From the NCBI GenBank assembly GCA_019550975.1, contig SDWH01000003.1:175421-239420 (forward strand): a DNA stretch of 64,000 nucleotides, given 5' to 3'. A model generated the notes under the pieces. It had not been told where the DNA came from, did not search any database, and saw nothing but the letters and a program-made list of their open reading frames with translations. Below are positions 44,317-52,986 of the stretch, piece by piece. Source of the stretch: Bacteroidales bacterium SW299. Lineage in GTDB: Bacteria > Bacteroidota > Bacteroidia > Bacteroidales > Bacteroidaceae. Position 1 is the stretch's first letter; each line of letters opens with the position of its first letter. A program made the position numbers and the translations under genes.

Positions 44317-46008
44317 TTAAGGATTTGGCTCCGTTTTTGCGTTCTTGTCCGCGTTTTCATGTGCGTGCGAGTGCTTCCATATCCGCCACATATAAAAGGC
44401 GCAGTGGGCAAAGGCGAACACGAATGAAACGGTGAGCAATGTCTTGTCTTCCTGCCATCCCACGGTTTGCTGGTGCCACAGTCCTGTGATGACGCTCAGT
44501 ACCGACAGAACCAGCCCGAGCACGTTCAGCACGATGTCGCCCTGCCGGTGAGCTTTCCCATGTTCAAGCTTGCTGTGCCTGATGCCGTAGCATGCGTATA
44601 CGTCCAGTCCCACAAGCATCCACAAGACGAGTCGGATCCACGTGTCGGCGGGCAGGAAGCACATCATGCAGAGGCAGGTGAGTATGCCCATAATCGGGAC
44701 GAAAGGCACGAGAGGTGTCTTGAAAGCCCGGTGGATGTCGGGCATGGTTTTGCGTACCACCAGAATGGCGGCGCACACCAGGGTGAAAGCCAGCAAGGTG
44801 CCGATGCTTGTCATTTCTCCGGCCACTTCTGCCGGAACAAACCCGGCGAGCAGGCTGACCAGCACCATGAAAAGGCAGTTGCTGTGGACGGGCGTGCGGT
44901 ATTTTTCGTTGATTCTTGAGAAGAAAGGCGGAAGCAGTCCGTCGCGGCTCATGCTCAGGAATACCCGGCTTTGGCCGAGCAGGGTGACCATGATTACCGA
45001 ACAGTAGCCGAAAAGGATGGCAAGTATGATTGCCTTGTTCAGCCACGGATAGACGGGCTGGACAACGCCGGCTGCATCCGGATAGCCCATCTTCTCGATA
45101 GCTACGGCAACCGGAGCGATTCCCACCTGGCCTTCAAACTCCGTATAATGCGCCACGCCGGTCATCACATGGGCGAAAAGTGTATATAATATGGTGCAGA
45201 TGAGCAGCGATACCAGAATCCCGATCGGCATGTCGCGTTTCGGGTTTTTGGTTTCTTGTGCTGCGGTGCTCACCGCGTCAAATCCCAGAAAGGCGAAAAA
45301 GACAATGGCTGCACCTCTGAGTATGCCTGAGATGCCGAACTCTCCCAGCTTTCCTGTGTTCTCGGGAATGTATGGGATATAGTTGTCGGTTTGTATGAAT
45401 TTCCATCCCAATATCACGAAAATCAGGATGACGGCTATTTTCAGGAACACGATGAGGCCGTTAAAGAACGAGCTTCCCGCCGTTCCTCTCATCAGAATGA
45501 TGCTCATCAGCACAACGATGACCATGGCGGGGATGTTGATGATGCCTCCGTCCCACGGACAAGCTGTCAGGGCGTGAGGGAATTCGATGCCGATGCCCTG
45601 GCAGAACACCGTAAGGTACCGGCTCCAACTGATGCTTACTGTAGTTGCCGCAACGGTATATTCCAGCACAAGATCCCATCCGATAATCCATGCGATAAGT
45701 TCGCCCATCGTGGCATACGAATACGTATAGGCACTTCCGGCCACGGGAATCATGGAGGCGAACTCGGCATAGCACAGTCCGGCAAAGCAGCAGCCGATGG
45801 CCGCTATGATGAATGACAGGGTGATGGCAGGGCCTGAATAGCTTGCCGCAACGGTTCCGGTGATGGAAAACAGTCCGGCTCCGATGATTACTCCTACTCC
45901 CAAGGCTACCAGGCTGACAGGTCCGAGCACTCTTTTCAACGTTTTCGACCCGGTTTCGGCAGCTTCATCTTGCAGTGACTCTATGCTTTTTCGAATGAAT
46001 AATCCCAT
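44317..46008 (-). CDS. APC-family cationic amino acid permease-like transporter
   Basis: I start at ATG 46008 (MGLFIRKS, 563 residues), because the -7 box at 46051-46058 places the transcript start downstream of the next ATG (46053). It has about 14 hydrophobic helices. The conserved APC entry is VALGVGVIIGAGLFSITG, and the helix-6 region is FFAFLGFDAVSTAAQETKNP, typical of the CAT (SLC7) branch. It probably imports amino acids with protons; the exact substrate is unknown. The C-terminus is His-rich. No terminator is visible before cysQ. Confidence 0.9.
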   Translation of the reverse strand: MGLFIRKSIESLQDEAAETGSKTLKRVLGPVSLVALGVGVIIGAGLFSITGTVAASYSGPAITLSFIIAAIGCCFAGLCYAEFASMIPVAGSAYTYSYATMGELIAWIIGWDLVLEYTVAATTVSISWSRYLTVFCQGIGIEFPHALTACPWDGGIINIPAMVIVVLMSIILMRGTAGSSFFNGLIVFLKIAVILIFVILGWKFIQTDNYIPYIPENTGKLGEFGISGILRGAAIVFFAFLGFDAVSTAAQETKNPKRDMPIGILVSLLICTILYTLFAHVMTGVAHYTEFEGQVGIAPVAVAIEKMGYPDAAGVVQPVYPWLNKAIILAILFGYCSVIMVTLLGQSRVFLSMSRDGLLPPFFSRINEKYRTPVHSNCLFMVLVSLLAGFVPAEVAGEMTSIGTLLAFTLVCAAILVVRKTMPDIHRAFKTPLVPFVPIMGILTCLCMMCFLPADTWIRLVLWMLVGLDVYACYGIRHSKLEHGKAHRQGDIVLNVLGLVLSVLSVITGLWHQQTVGWQEDKTLLTVSFVFAFAHCAFYMWRIWKHSHAHENADKNAKTEPNP

Positions 46009-46050
46009 TTTTTCGGTTGTATTTTGCGTTTTTTTGAATAGAACAGGCTG

Positions 46051-46058
46051 CAAAGATA
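46051..46058 (-). promoter_or_regulatory. -7 box of the APC permease gene
   Basis: On the minus strand TATCTTTG followed by CAG. It lies at the position that decides the start codon in favour of 46008. Confidence 0.6.
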
Positions 46059-46137
46059 GTGTATTCTTCTGAATATCCGCACTTTCTGAAGAGGGTTTTC
46101 CGAGTATAAAACTCCGGATGTGCGGTTCGGATTCTTT

Positions 46138-46217
46138 ATCTCCAGCCTGGAGATATACATCTCCAGTTTAGAGATGCATGTCTTTAGGCTGGGGATATAT
46201 GTCTTTAACCTGAAGGT
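46138..46217. repeat. Four-unit palindrome array, 21-bp period (TCTCCAG/CTGGAGA family)
   Basis: The right arms begin at 46149, 46170, 46191 and 46212, exactly 21 bp apart. Unit 1 is a perfect 17-nt palindrome, ATCTCCAG-C-CTGGAGAT. Units 3 and 4 (GTCTTTAG..., GTCTTTAA...) differ mostly by C/T and G/A changes that keep G-U pairing on the plus-strand transcript. It lies between the permease promoter and the end of the DUF3109 gene. Confidence 0.87.
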
Positions 46218-46277
46218 CAAGATTTCGGCAGTCCGCCTTTGCCTTTATACGGAAGGGGGGCGGAAAGTTGGGGCGAA

Positions 46278-46859
46278 TCAGAGCATGTGCTGTTTGTCCA
46301 GTTCTTCTGCCACGAGTTCCAGTTCGGCATACCAGTCTTTGCCGAATTTGCGTATCAACGGCTCTTTCAGAAACTTGTAGATGGGCAGGTTTTCTTTTTT
46401 TCCGAGCAGCACGGCTGCCTTGCATACATCCCATCGGTGGTAGTTGACGGCTTTGAACGGGCCGCAGTTGTCGATCCGGATGGGGTAGAGGTGGCATGAA
46501 ACCGGTTTGTAGAAGTCGCACTTCCCTTCTCTGAAAGCTTTTTCTATGGCACAGAAGCAGCATCCCTTTTCGTCATAGCATGTAAATACGCAGTCTTTCC
46601 CGTTCACGATAGAGGTTACTAGGTCGCCTTCTTCGTCGGTGTAGACAACTCCTTGTTTTTCGATGACGGCTTTTGCTTCCGGCGAGAGAAGCTCCCATAC
46701 TGCCGGAAGGCATTCTTCCAGTTTCTTCACTTCGTCTTCTTCCACAGGGGCGCCTGCATCTCCTTCTATGCAGCATTCTCCCTTGCATGCTTCCAGGTTG
46801 CACAAAAACTTTTCGCGGAATACATCCAAACTTACTATTACATCGTCAATCTGTATCAT
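46278..46859 (-). CDS. Cysteine-rich DUF3109 family protein
   Basis: I choose ATG 46859 (MIQIDDVIVSLDVF, 193 residues), because the -7 box at 46887-46894 excludes the longer frame. The protein has nine cysteines in short groups (CNLEACKGECC, CVFTCYDEKGCCFCA, then Cys in KCDFYKPVSCHLYP). They suggest a bound zinc or iron-sulfur centre, as proposed for the YkgJ/DUF3109 proteins. No signal peptide is seen. The function is unknown. Confidence 0.85.
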   Translation of the reverse strand: MIQIDDVIVSLDVFREKFLCNLEACKGECCIEGDAGAPVEEDEVKKLEECLPAVWELLSPEAKAVIEKQGVVYTDEEGDLVTSIVNGKDCVFTCYDEKGCCFCAIEKAFREGKCDFYKPVSCHLYPIRIDNCGPFKAVNYHRWDVCKAAVLLGKKENLPIYKFLKEPLIRKFGKDWYAELELVAEELDKQHML

Positions 46860-46886
46860 ATCTGCATTGCTGTCTGTTTTTACGCG

Positions 46887-46894
46887 CAAAATTA
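46887..46894 (-). promoter_or_regulatory. -7 box of the DUF3109 gene
   Basis: On the minus strand TAATTTTG followed by CGC, 28 bp before ATG 46859. Confidence 0.55.
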
Positions 46895-47042
46895 TGAAAA
46901 AACGTTGGAATAACCTTGCCGCATTTTCCGATAAGTTTATGCGGTTGAAAAGGGACACAGGCTGCTGCCTGGCGGAAGGCGCATATTTCTGGCGGTTTTA
47001 TGTTATTCTTTCTAAATTCGTCCGTAATTGCACTGGTTTTTG

Positions 47043-47050
47043 TATATTTG
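47043..47050 (+). promoter_or_regulatory. -7 box of the lipoprotein-rnhB transcript
   Basis: TATATTTG, 62 bp before ATG 47113. It probably drives the two lipoprotein genes and rnhB. Confidence 0.5.
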
Positions 47051-47112
47051 TAAGTATGTCCATTCTGTAAAGACATGGCGAAAACCGAATGATTTTATTA
47101 TAGAAACCAGTT

Positions 47113-47796
47113 ATGAGAACAAACAGAAGCTTATGGGCTGCGGCAAGCGGGCTTGTTGTGGCAGCGGCATTGGTTGCTTGCACGTCTGATGCAAGCATCG
47201 AAGGGGAATGGGTAGAGCCTGTTCCCGGCATGGAAAACTGCATGCAGGGTATTTCGTTGCAGGCAGGCGGCAAAGCGTCGTCGGTCAACATGGCGACCTT
47301 GCAGTATGAATCCTGGAAACGCGAAGGCAGTCACCTTGTCCTTTCCGGGAAAAGCATCGGAAACGGACTGACTATTCCTTTTTCTGACACGCTGTTGGTG
47401 GAGAAGCTGACACAAGACAGTCTGATTCTGAAAAAAGGGACGCTTGTGCTGAGATACTCCAGAAGCGAAGGGAAACAGAGCGGGGATACGGTGCCTATGG
47501 CCGAACTGGTTCCGGCAAAGAAACCCAGTTTCCAGACAGAAGGCACGCTGGTATTTTCCCATGAAGTCCGTTCGTTTGTTCCGGCCGGAGATTCTGTTTC
47601 TTATTGGGTGACAGACAAGACAGGCGATCTGGCCCGAAAGTATGATGAACTGACGAAAGGCGTTAAGAACGGAACTCCGGTATACGCTGAACTGGAGGTG
47701 GTTGACATGGGCAAGTCGGACGAAGGATTTGCGGAATCTTATGCGAGTGTGTATCAAGTGGTAGATGTGAAAAAAATGTCTTTGAAGAAAGAATAA
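47113..47796 (+). CDS. Lipocalin-like lipoprotein
   Basis: The 227-residue protein has a lipoprotein signal with lipobox LVAC (Cys23). The mature part starts IEGEWVEPVPGMENCMQGIS, a form seen in Bacteroides lipocalin-like lipoproteins. A second beta-rich segment follows (HEVRSFVPAGDSVSYWVTDK), reminiscent of the OB-fold part of NlpE-like proteins. The ligand is unknown. It is followed after 15 bp by an NlpE-like lipoprotein gene and then rnhB, probably one transcript. Confidence 0.65.
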   Translation: MRTNRSLWAAASGLVVAAALVACTSDASIEGEWVEPVPGMENCMQGISLQAGGKASSVNMATLQYESWKREGSHLVLSGKSIGNGLTIPFSDTLLVEKLTQDSLILKKGTLVLRYSRSEGKQSGDTVPMAELVPAKKPSFQTEGTLVFSHEVRSFVPAGDSVSYWVTDKTGDLARKYDELTKGVKNGTPVYAELEVVDMGKSDEGFAESYASVYQVVDVKKMSLKKE

Positions 47797-47811
47797 ACGG
47801 TGTTGTTGAGG

Positions 47812-48603
47812 ATGAAAAAAGAAATTTTGCTGGCGGTTTCCTGCGCCTTTTTCGGGAGTTGCGGATACTTTTCCCGCTCTGCGGATGATAAAGGGATGGT
47901 GGAAGATACGGTTGCAAGCAGGGCGGTTCCGTCGCGGGGAAACGCTCCCGGGGCAGAACTGATCCGTTTGTTCAAGTCCGGAATCAGAACGGAGGCGGTG
48001 GACGGTAGCAGACGTGCTGTCTACATCGTGTTCAGTCCTGACTCATCGAAGGCGGAACTGTTCGGTCCGGCACAGGGCAAGCCGGAAATGTTGGACCGCC
48101 GCACGCTCCCTTCCGGCGGACACGTATGGAATGTGGAAGACGATGATACAAAGAATGTGCGTTATGCAGACGGCTGCTGGACCGTCAGCCAAAGAGGAAA
48201 GCTTTTGTTCAGGCAGTCTGCAAGCGACAATGACGCAAGCCTGGGTCCATGGGAAGATTCTTCTTACGAAGGCGTGCTTCCTGCCGCCGATTGTCCGGGC
48301 ATCAGATATCAGCTGGACATACGCAGCCGCAAGCATAGCGGGGATGGGACGTTTCTGCTCCGGCTCACCTATCTTGAGGCTGAAAACGGCAAGGATGCCG
48401 TTTATACGTATGTCGGCAGACGCTATACGCAGCGTGGCATTCCGTCTGACAAGGATGCCGTTGTATGGCAGCTGGTGGCCGACCGGGACGAAGACGTTTA
48501 TAATTTCCTGTGTGACAAAGATGCGCAGACTTTGACTTTGCTGAACCGTGATTTTGAGAAAAACGAGTCTGGGCTGAACTATTCTTTAACGAAAATCAGA
48601 TGA
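47812..48603 (+). CDS. NlpE-like lipoprotein
   Basis: I start at ATG 47812 (MKKEILLAVS, 263 residues). The signal ends in FGSC, so Cys17 is probably lipid-modified. The segment YEGVLPAADCPGIRYQL (about residues 153-169) matches the core of the NlpE N-terminal domain, whose usual form is YxGxLPxADCxGIxTxL. NlpE links copper or envelope stress to signalling in enterobacteria; here only the fold can be claimed. The reading frame ends 3 bp before rnhB, so the genes are very likely co-translated. Confidence 0.75.
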   Translation: MKKEILLAVSCAFFGSCGYFSRSADDKGMVEDTVASRAVPSRGNAPGAELIRLFKSGIRTEAVDGSRRAVYIVFSPDSSKAELFGPAQGKPEMLDRRTLPSGGHVWNVEDDDTKNVRYADGCWTVSQRGKLLFRQSASDNDASLGPWEDSSYEGVLPAADCPGIRYQLDIRSRKHSGDGTFLLRLTYLEAENGKDAVYTYVGRRYTQRGIPSDKDAVVWQLVADRDEDVYNFLCDKDAQTLTLLNRDFEKNESGLNYSLTKIR

Positions 48604-48606
48604 AGT

Positions 48607-49218
48607 ATGCTGCTGCCTTATTTGCATAAAGATTTGATAGAAGCCGGCTGTGATGAGGCCGGACGCGGCTGTCTGGCGGGTGCCGTATTCGCGGCTGCCG
48701 TCATTCTGCCTGCGGACTTCCGGAACGAAATGCTCAACGATTCGAAAAAGCTGACGGAGAAGCAGCGCTATGAGTTGCGCAAGGTGGTCGAGGCGGAAGC
48801 GCTGGCTTGGGCTGTGGGTGTGGTTGAACCGGCTGAGATTGATGCAATCAACATCCTTAATGCCTCATTTCTCGCCATGCACCGGGCTGTCGGCCAGTTG
48901 AAGATGCGTCCCCAGCACTTGTTGGTCGACGGCAACCGTTTTACTCCTTATCCCGGCATTCCGCATACAACGGTTGTGAAGGGCGACGGAAAGTATCTTT
49001 CCATTGCGGCGGCTTCCATTTTGGCAAAGACGTACCGTGACGATTACATGAACCGTCTGGCAGCGGAGTATCCGGCTTATGGCTGGAAAAAGAACAAGGG
49101 GTATCCTACGAAGAAGCACCGGGAAGCCATTAAGGCATATGGTACAACGCCTTACCATCGCATGTCGTTCAATCTGCTGGGTGACGGACAGCTCTCTTTT
49201 GACTTCGGCGAAGAATGA
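48607..49218 (+). CDS. rnhB: Ribonuclease HII
   Basis: The 203-residue enzyme cuts RNA in RNA-DNA hybrids and removes misinserted ribonucleotides. The first active-site segment is [13 protein letters not shown] (Asp16, Glu17). LLVDGNRF carries the next Asp, and the C-terminal part has [20 protein letters not shown] and [14 protein letters not shown], both RNase HII hallmarks. The length is normal. It is the last gene of the transcript and has a strong terminator after it. Confidence 0.96.
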   Translation: MLLPYLHKDLIEAGCDEAGRGCLAGAVFAAAVILPADFRNEMLNDSKKLTEKQRYELRKVVEAEALAWAVGVVEPAEIDAINILNASFLAMHRAVGQLKMRPQHLLVDGNRFTPYPGIPHTTVVKGDGKYLSIAAASILAKTYRDDYMNRLAAEYPAYGWKKNKGYPTKKHREAIKAYGTTPYHRMSFNLLGDGQLSFDFGEE

Positions 49219-49233
49219 GGCAATAAAAAATGG

Positions 49234-49274
49234 ATGCGCCATAGCACTGGAAACATGCTTTGGCGCATTTTTTT
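49234..49274. terminator. Terminator between convergent rnhB and the DUF3108-like gene
   Basis: ATGCGCCA (49234-49241) pairs with TGGCGCAT (49261-49268) and is followed by TTTTTT. A-rich sequence on the other side allows use by the convergent gene. Confidence 0.85.
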
Positions 49275-49281
49275 CAGCTGA

Positions 49282-50022
49282 TTATTCCGGTGAGATGATG
49301 CGGAGCAGCGTTTTGCTTTGTTTCAGGTAGCCTTTCTTGTCTGCCGTTTCTTCCTTTACCAGACCGATGCCTTCGGCGTACCATTGGGTGACATAGACAG
49401 TCCGGGGAAGGTAGAGGATGTTTTTCCGGAGCTTGTATGATACTTTCAGACAGTTGAATGCCCCTGCCGGGACGGTTACCTTCTCAAATCCTTCGTACCT
49501 GCCTTTGCTGACTTCGAGCCCGGCTTTCATGAAACTTGCCTTTATGGTGAATTTTCCCGAAGGAATCTTTTCTCCTTCCGTAATGTCTTTCCGTAAGGGG
49601 ATTGTAATTGCTCCCTTGTGGTTTCCGGCTGTTCTTTCCAGTTCCTCAGGATCGAATGGCATGCCTTTCTCCTGAGGTGCCAGCTCTTTCTGAAGTGTCT
49701 GCATCGTTTCAACTCCCCAGTTTTCATCGATGATGATTCGCTCTGTGGTCTTGTCTGTTCCGTAAGCGAACTTTATCGTACTGTTGTCATCAAAAATCGA
49801 ATCTTTTCCTCTTGTTTTCGGGTTGCATAGCGTCTGCTCCACAAGTGTTTTTCTGTCTTGTGTCCTGACTGCGGAGATTAGGGTCGTGTCGATACGGGTT
49901 TCGTTTGCCTGCCGGTCTGAACTGATATACAGCAGAGCGGTTCCTTTTTCTGTATTGCAGTATTGCGCTTGGGCCGCCAAAGCGAAGAAAGCGATGGCAA
50001 AAGTTAGGCATGTCTTTTTCAT
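49282..50022 (-). CDS. Secreted DUF3108/TapB-like protein
   Basis: I start at ATG 50022 (MKKTCLTFAIAF, 246 residues) with a signal peptide ending at AQAQ. The mature protein is all-beta. It carries VPAGAFNCLKVSYK and YVTQWYAEGIGLVKEE, segments typical of the DUF3108/TapB-like group in Bacteroidetes. That group is of unknown function and is thought to be periplasmic or exported. It stands alone. The 50023-50250 stretch before it is AT-rich with no supported feature. Confidence 0.65.
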   Translation of the reverse strand: MKKTCLTFAIAFFALAAQAQYCNTEKGTALLYISSDRQANETRIDTTLISAVRTQDRKTLVEQTLCNPKTRGKDSIFDDNSTIKFAYGTDKTTERIIIDENWGVETMQTLQKELAPQEKGMPFDPEELERTAGNHKGAITIPLRKDITEGEKIPSGKFTIKASFMKAGLEVSKGRYEGFEKVTVPAGAFNCLKVSYKLRKNILYLPRTVYVTQWYAEGIGLVKEETADKKGYLKQSKTLLRIISPE

Positions 50023-50250
50023 GGTATGCAGTATTTTACGAAACAAAGAAACAAAAAAGCTGACGAACTCACAATGTTCTATGTATGATTCTATTGACTG
50101 ATTTTATGCTATTTAATGAATATTCCTTCGTGCTATTGCCCGACCACTGAAAACAATGGCCGAGCAATTTCTTTATGTATTCCCAAAGCATTTTTATCGG
50201 ACAGCAATATTTCACTATATCCGAATTCTTGCCATCATAGCAGAATTTGT

Positions 50251-51504
50251 TTACAGTCGCTGCAATGCATCCCAGTCAATTTCCGGCTCTTTGCCTGTTG
50301 GCTTGCAATGAAACTTTGTTCCCATTGGAACGGATTCATTAAAGAAACCTCCCATTTTCAGATAAAACCGATTGTCTTTAGTATAGCCCCCTTGATAATC
50401 GAGGCGGACTTGGGCACTTGCCGTTGCGTCGTGTGTAAAAGTTGCTTCAGTGAGCCGGGTCCATTTGCCTTCTTTGCTGCGTGCCCATTGATTTCCGAAT
50501 AACACTTTGCGTGACAAATATCCTTGTTCTGGATTAAAATTCTCAAGGAAGCTATGAGGATGTTTATACCACGTGCTGGTCTGGGGGCGTAAAAAGCTTG
50601 CAATTAATCTCCATTTCTTTTCATCTGTTGCATAGAAATAGGCCGTATAGGTTGTGTTGCCCTTTCCGTCCGGTCTTACTTGCATCAGAAACTTGTATGT
50701 CTGACCGGCTTTCCAGGGATATTTCAAATAGCTTTGTCCTCCTGACCCTTCGTTGCCAAATTCACCGATATGTACATCTTTGCCTTGTCGAAGCAATTTA
50801 ATCTTTTGTTCATCAGGGATTTCTTTGGGATCCTGCGTGTCAAAGGGACTCCATACGGAGAAAAGGATACGGCGTTCTGTCGGGGAGTTGTATTGCATTC
50901 CGAAATAGCCTTCCCCGAATCCGGCTGCCATGTAGTAGCTATGCATTGTTTCACCTTCTTTGGGCACTGTAATTTCATTGTAGAACCATTCGGTATCGCC
51001 TTCTGGCAGCGTATATGCCAAATGAACGGAAGGGCCACGGCGCCCCCAATAGTCAGAGAAATCTTTTACGTAATTACTTTTTCCCGTAACATTGTCTGCT
51101 ATTAATTGTTTGATTTCTCCGAAATTATCGTCACGCTTGGAGATTCCTTGCAAGTCGATGCGGACATATCCAGCTTGTTGTATATTGACACTTCCTACAG
51201 GAACTTTTGTGTAGTCATCTGATTGTAAATTGACTTTAAAGCTATTCTTCCCATAACTGACTTTGATTTCAGAATGTCCTTTGGCATATAATGACAAATC
51301 AGCTGTCGTGGGTTGATGCAGATAAAAATAAATGCTAATGATTGTGTTAGGATTTGTCCAATGCGCAATTCCTTTTTCTGTAATTTGAGCACCATCTTGC
51401 TGGCGGGTTATATAGCCATTGCCGGAAAATCCGACAGCAAGTTGTTGGGACTGTGCAAATACACTTGTGCATAGCAGTAATGCAAGTAAATACAATTTCT
51501 TCAT
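50251..51504 (-). CDS. Secreted DUF3472 protein with N-terminal DUF5077-like domain
   Basis: The 417-residue protein has a signal peptide ending near AQSQQ. Residues about 23-130 look like a DUF5077-type carbohydrate-binding beta-sandwich. The DUF3472 region follows (FYNEITVPKEGETMHSYYMA, GYFGMQYNSPTERRILFSVW), described in several Bacteroides genes near polysaccharide loci. It may bind glycans, but no catalytic residues can be named. No -7 box is seen in the 34 bp between its start and the IS element, so the insertion may have cut it from its promoter. Confidence 0.7.
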   Translation of the reverse strand: MKKLYLLALLLCTSVFAQSQQLAVGFSGNGYITRQQDGAQITEKGIAHWTNPNTIISIYFYLHQPTTADLSLYAKGHSEIKVSYGKNSFKVNLQSDDYTKVPVGSVNIQQAGYVRIDLQGISKRDDNFGEIKQLIADNVTGKSNYVKDFSDYWGRRGPSVHLAYTLPEGDTEWFYNEITVPKEGETMHSYYMAAGFGEGYFGMQYNSPTERRILFSVWSPFDTQDPKEIPDEQKIKLLRQGKDVHIGEFGNEGSGGQSYLKYPWKAGQTYKFLMQVRPDGKGNTTYTAYFYATDEKKWRLIASFLRPQTSTWYKHPHSFLENFNPEQGYLSRKVLFGNQWARSKEGKWTRLTEATFTHDATASAQVRLDYQGGYTKDNRFYLKMGGFFNESVPMGTKFHCKPTGKEPEIDWDALQRL

Positions 51505-51674
51505 ATGAATATTATTTTAATTTTGCATATATATAAAAGCCTGTCGCTTAAATTTTCCGATTAAGAAACTGTTTTGAATTGATTCAAGAATAATGTTACA
51601 GTCTCCTTAAAATTTGAAATCAGCAGGCCAATTGGAAAAATGTTATATCTTTAAAGGTACCAAACTATAAAGTT

Positions 51675-52448
51675 ATGACACACTATCCAACCGACCTGAC
51701 TGAAAAACAGTGGCAAGTTATAAAAAATATTTTAGAGCCGCAAGCGAGGAACCGAAAACATTCTCTTAAAGAGATAATGAATGCAATCCTTTATATCAAC
51801 AAGACCGGCTGCCAATGGCGTATGCTTCCTTCTGACCTCACCCCTTGGCAAACCGTCTATTACTACTTCCGCAAGTGGAAGCTTGAAGGTGTGTTTGAAG
51901 AGGTGATGGATGCCTTGCACTCCCTTATCCGTAAACAGGCGGGACGGGAGGAAAGTCCCAGTCTTGGCATCATGGATTCCAGAAGCGTAAAGACCTCCCA
52001 TCATGTTGATTCTGACCGTGGTATAGACGGGAACAAGAAAATCAAAGGACGTAAAGAGCACATCATTGTCGATACGCTTGGCCTTCCGTTAGCCGTCGCA
52101 ATCCATGAAGCCAACCTGCATGACAGCAAGGGCGCCCCACAAGCCATAGAGAAACTCGCTTATAAATTTCCGCGCTTGGTGAGAATCCTGGCGGACGGAG
52201 GCTATAGGGGAGATTTGGCTGATTGGGTCAAGAAGAAATTCGGATGGATATTGGAGGTCGTACTCAGACCGGACGAATGTCCATCCAAATTTCAAGTACT
52301 GCCCAAACGCTGGATTGTGGAACGCTCTTTCTCATGGCTGGAAAACTTCAGAAGGCTGACCATCGATTATGAATTCCTTGCTGAAACCGCAGAAGCTATG
52401 GTACAGATTGCATTCATCCAAATCATGCTTAACAAATTTATCGAATGA
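51675..52448 (+). CDS. IS5-family DDE transposase
   Basis: The 257-residue single-frame transposase has an N-terminal DUF4096-type region (YPTDLTEKQWQVIKNIL, CQWRMLPSDLTPWQTVYYYF). The RNase H-like DDE core has Asp in GIMDSRSVKT, Asp in ILADGGYRGD and Glu in RSFSWLENFRRL. No frameshift or internal stop is present, so it is probably active. Base use does not differ obviously from the neighbours. Confidence 0.93.
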   Translation: MTHYPTDLTEKQWQVIKNILEPQARNRKHSLKEIMNAILYINKTGCQWRMLPSDLTPWQTVYYYFRKWKLEGVFEEVMDALHSLIRKQAGREESPSLGIMDSRSVKTSHHVDSDRGIDGNKKIKGRKEHIIVDTLGLPLAVAIHEANLHDSKGAPQAIEKLAYKFPRLVRILADGGYRGDLADWVKKKFGWILEVVLRPDECPSKFQVLPKRWIVERSFSWLENFRRLTIDYEFLAETAEAMVQIAFIQIMLNKFIE

Positions 52449-52511
52449 AATCAAAACAGCTTCTGAAAAACATCCTCGGAAACAATTTCCAAACCGGGGC
52501 AGAGCAAAATT

Positions 52512-52707
52512 GAGAAACTGTTTTGAATTTCTCCAAAAAGTTTTTCTTGGCTTGATGTATTCGTTTTCGTGTGTGCTTTGGGCTATTTTTTGGTCTTTTC
52601 CGCTTCTGTTCTTCGTCAGATAGCCCGCTATCTTCCTCATCACACAAACGGAAATGCCTCAAAAACTCATCCCAAATCAGCACACGATAAATTCAAAACA
52701 GTTTCTT
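52512..52707. repeat. MITE-like 196-bp unit bounded by the IS terminal repeat
   Basis: GAGAAACTGTTTTGAATT (52512-52529) and its inverse AATTCAAAACAGTTTCTT (52690-52707) bound a non-coding stretch containing the small palindrome GATAGC-CC-GCTATC (about 52619-52632). A weak 81-codon frame crosses it on the minus strand (52683-52438). It has no family I recognise, and I do not call it a gene. Confidence 0.5.
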
Positions 52708-52759
52708 AGAAACGACAGGCTCTTAAGCCTAGAAGTTTTCTGCCAATATGTTGTATGAG

Positions 52760-52981
52760 TCATACAACCCCTTGTATGGACAAGAAGAAGAAAACGCCCG
52801 TAGCTATCAGCAGGCAACCTATTGCACCATAAAAAAAGCGTGCCTGCCGGCGTCCTGCATTCTTCACGATGAACTGTGAGTTTTGAGCCATGAAAAACCA
52901 GTCCCAGTTGAAGATGGCTGCCAGCACGGCAAGCAGTCCGACCAGAACGAACAATGCCTGTATGACGTAATGGAATTGCAT
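52760..52981 (-). CDS. Small two-helix membrane protein, Imm17-like
   Basis: The 73-residue protein has two transmembrane segments (about 5-25 and 50-70). The pattern between them (FNWDWFFMAQ, then NAGRRQARFFYGAIG) resembles the immunity 17 (Imm17) family. Imm17 proteins are predicted partners of polymorphic toxins, but small housekeeping membrane proteins of this shape are also common beside tsaE in Bacteroides. No toxin gene is nearby, so immunity is not supported here. It starts 5 bp after the tsaE stop. Confidence 0.7.
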   Translation of the reverse strand: MQFHYVIQALFVLVGLLAVLAAIFNWDWFFMAQNSQFIVKNAGRRQARFFYGAIGCLLIATGVFFFLSIQGVV

Positions 52982-52986
52982 GATGA

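Larger units (their letters stand above)
51538..52721 (+). mobile_element. IS5-family insertion sequence with MITE-like tail
   Basis: AGCCTGTCG (51538-51546) and CGACAGGCT (52713-52721) form the outer inverted pair. Inside, AAGAAACTGTTTTGAATT occurs at 51563-51580 and inverted at 52690-52707. The single transposase gene is in between. The total is about 1184 bp, compared with about 0.9 kb for the transposase part alone. Exact ends and the target duplication could not be fixed; a 52450-52466 degenerate inverted copy right after the transposase stop may be the true right end. Confidence 0.7.

Noticed and set aside
46009..46053. Upstream ATG 46053 as start of the APC permease
   Set aside because: It lies at or before the transcript start predicted from the -7 box at 46051-46058.
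52438..52683. An 81-codon minus-strand passenger gene in the IS tail
   Set aside because: It crosses two copies of the terminal repeat and overlaps the transposase 3' end, and no family is recognised.
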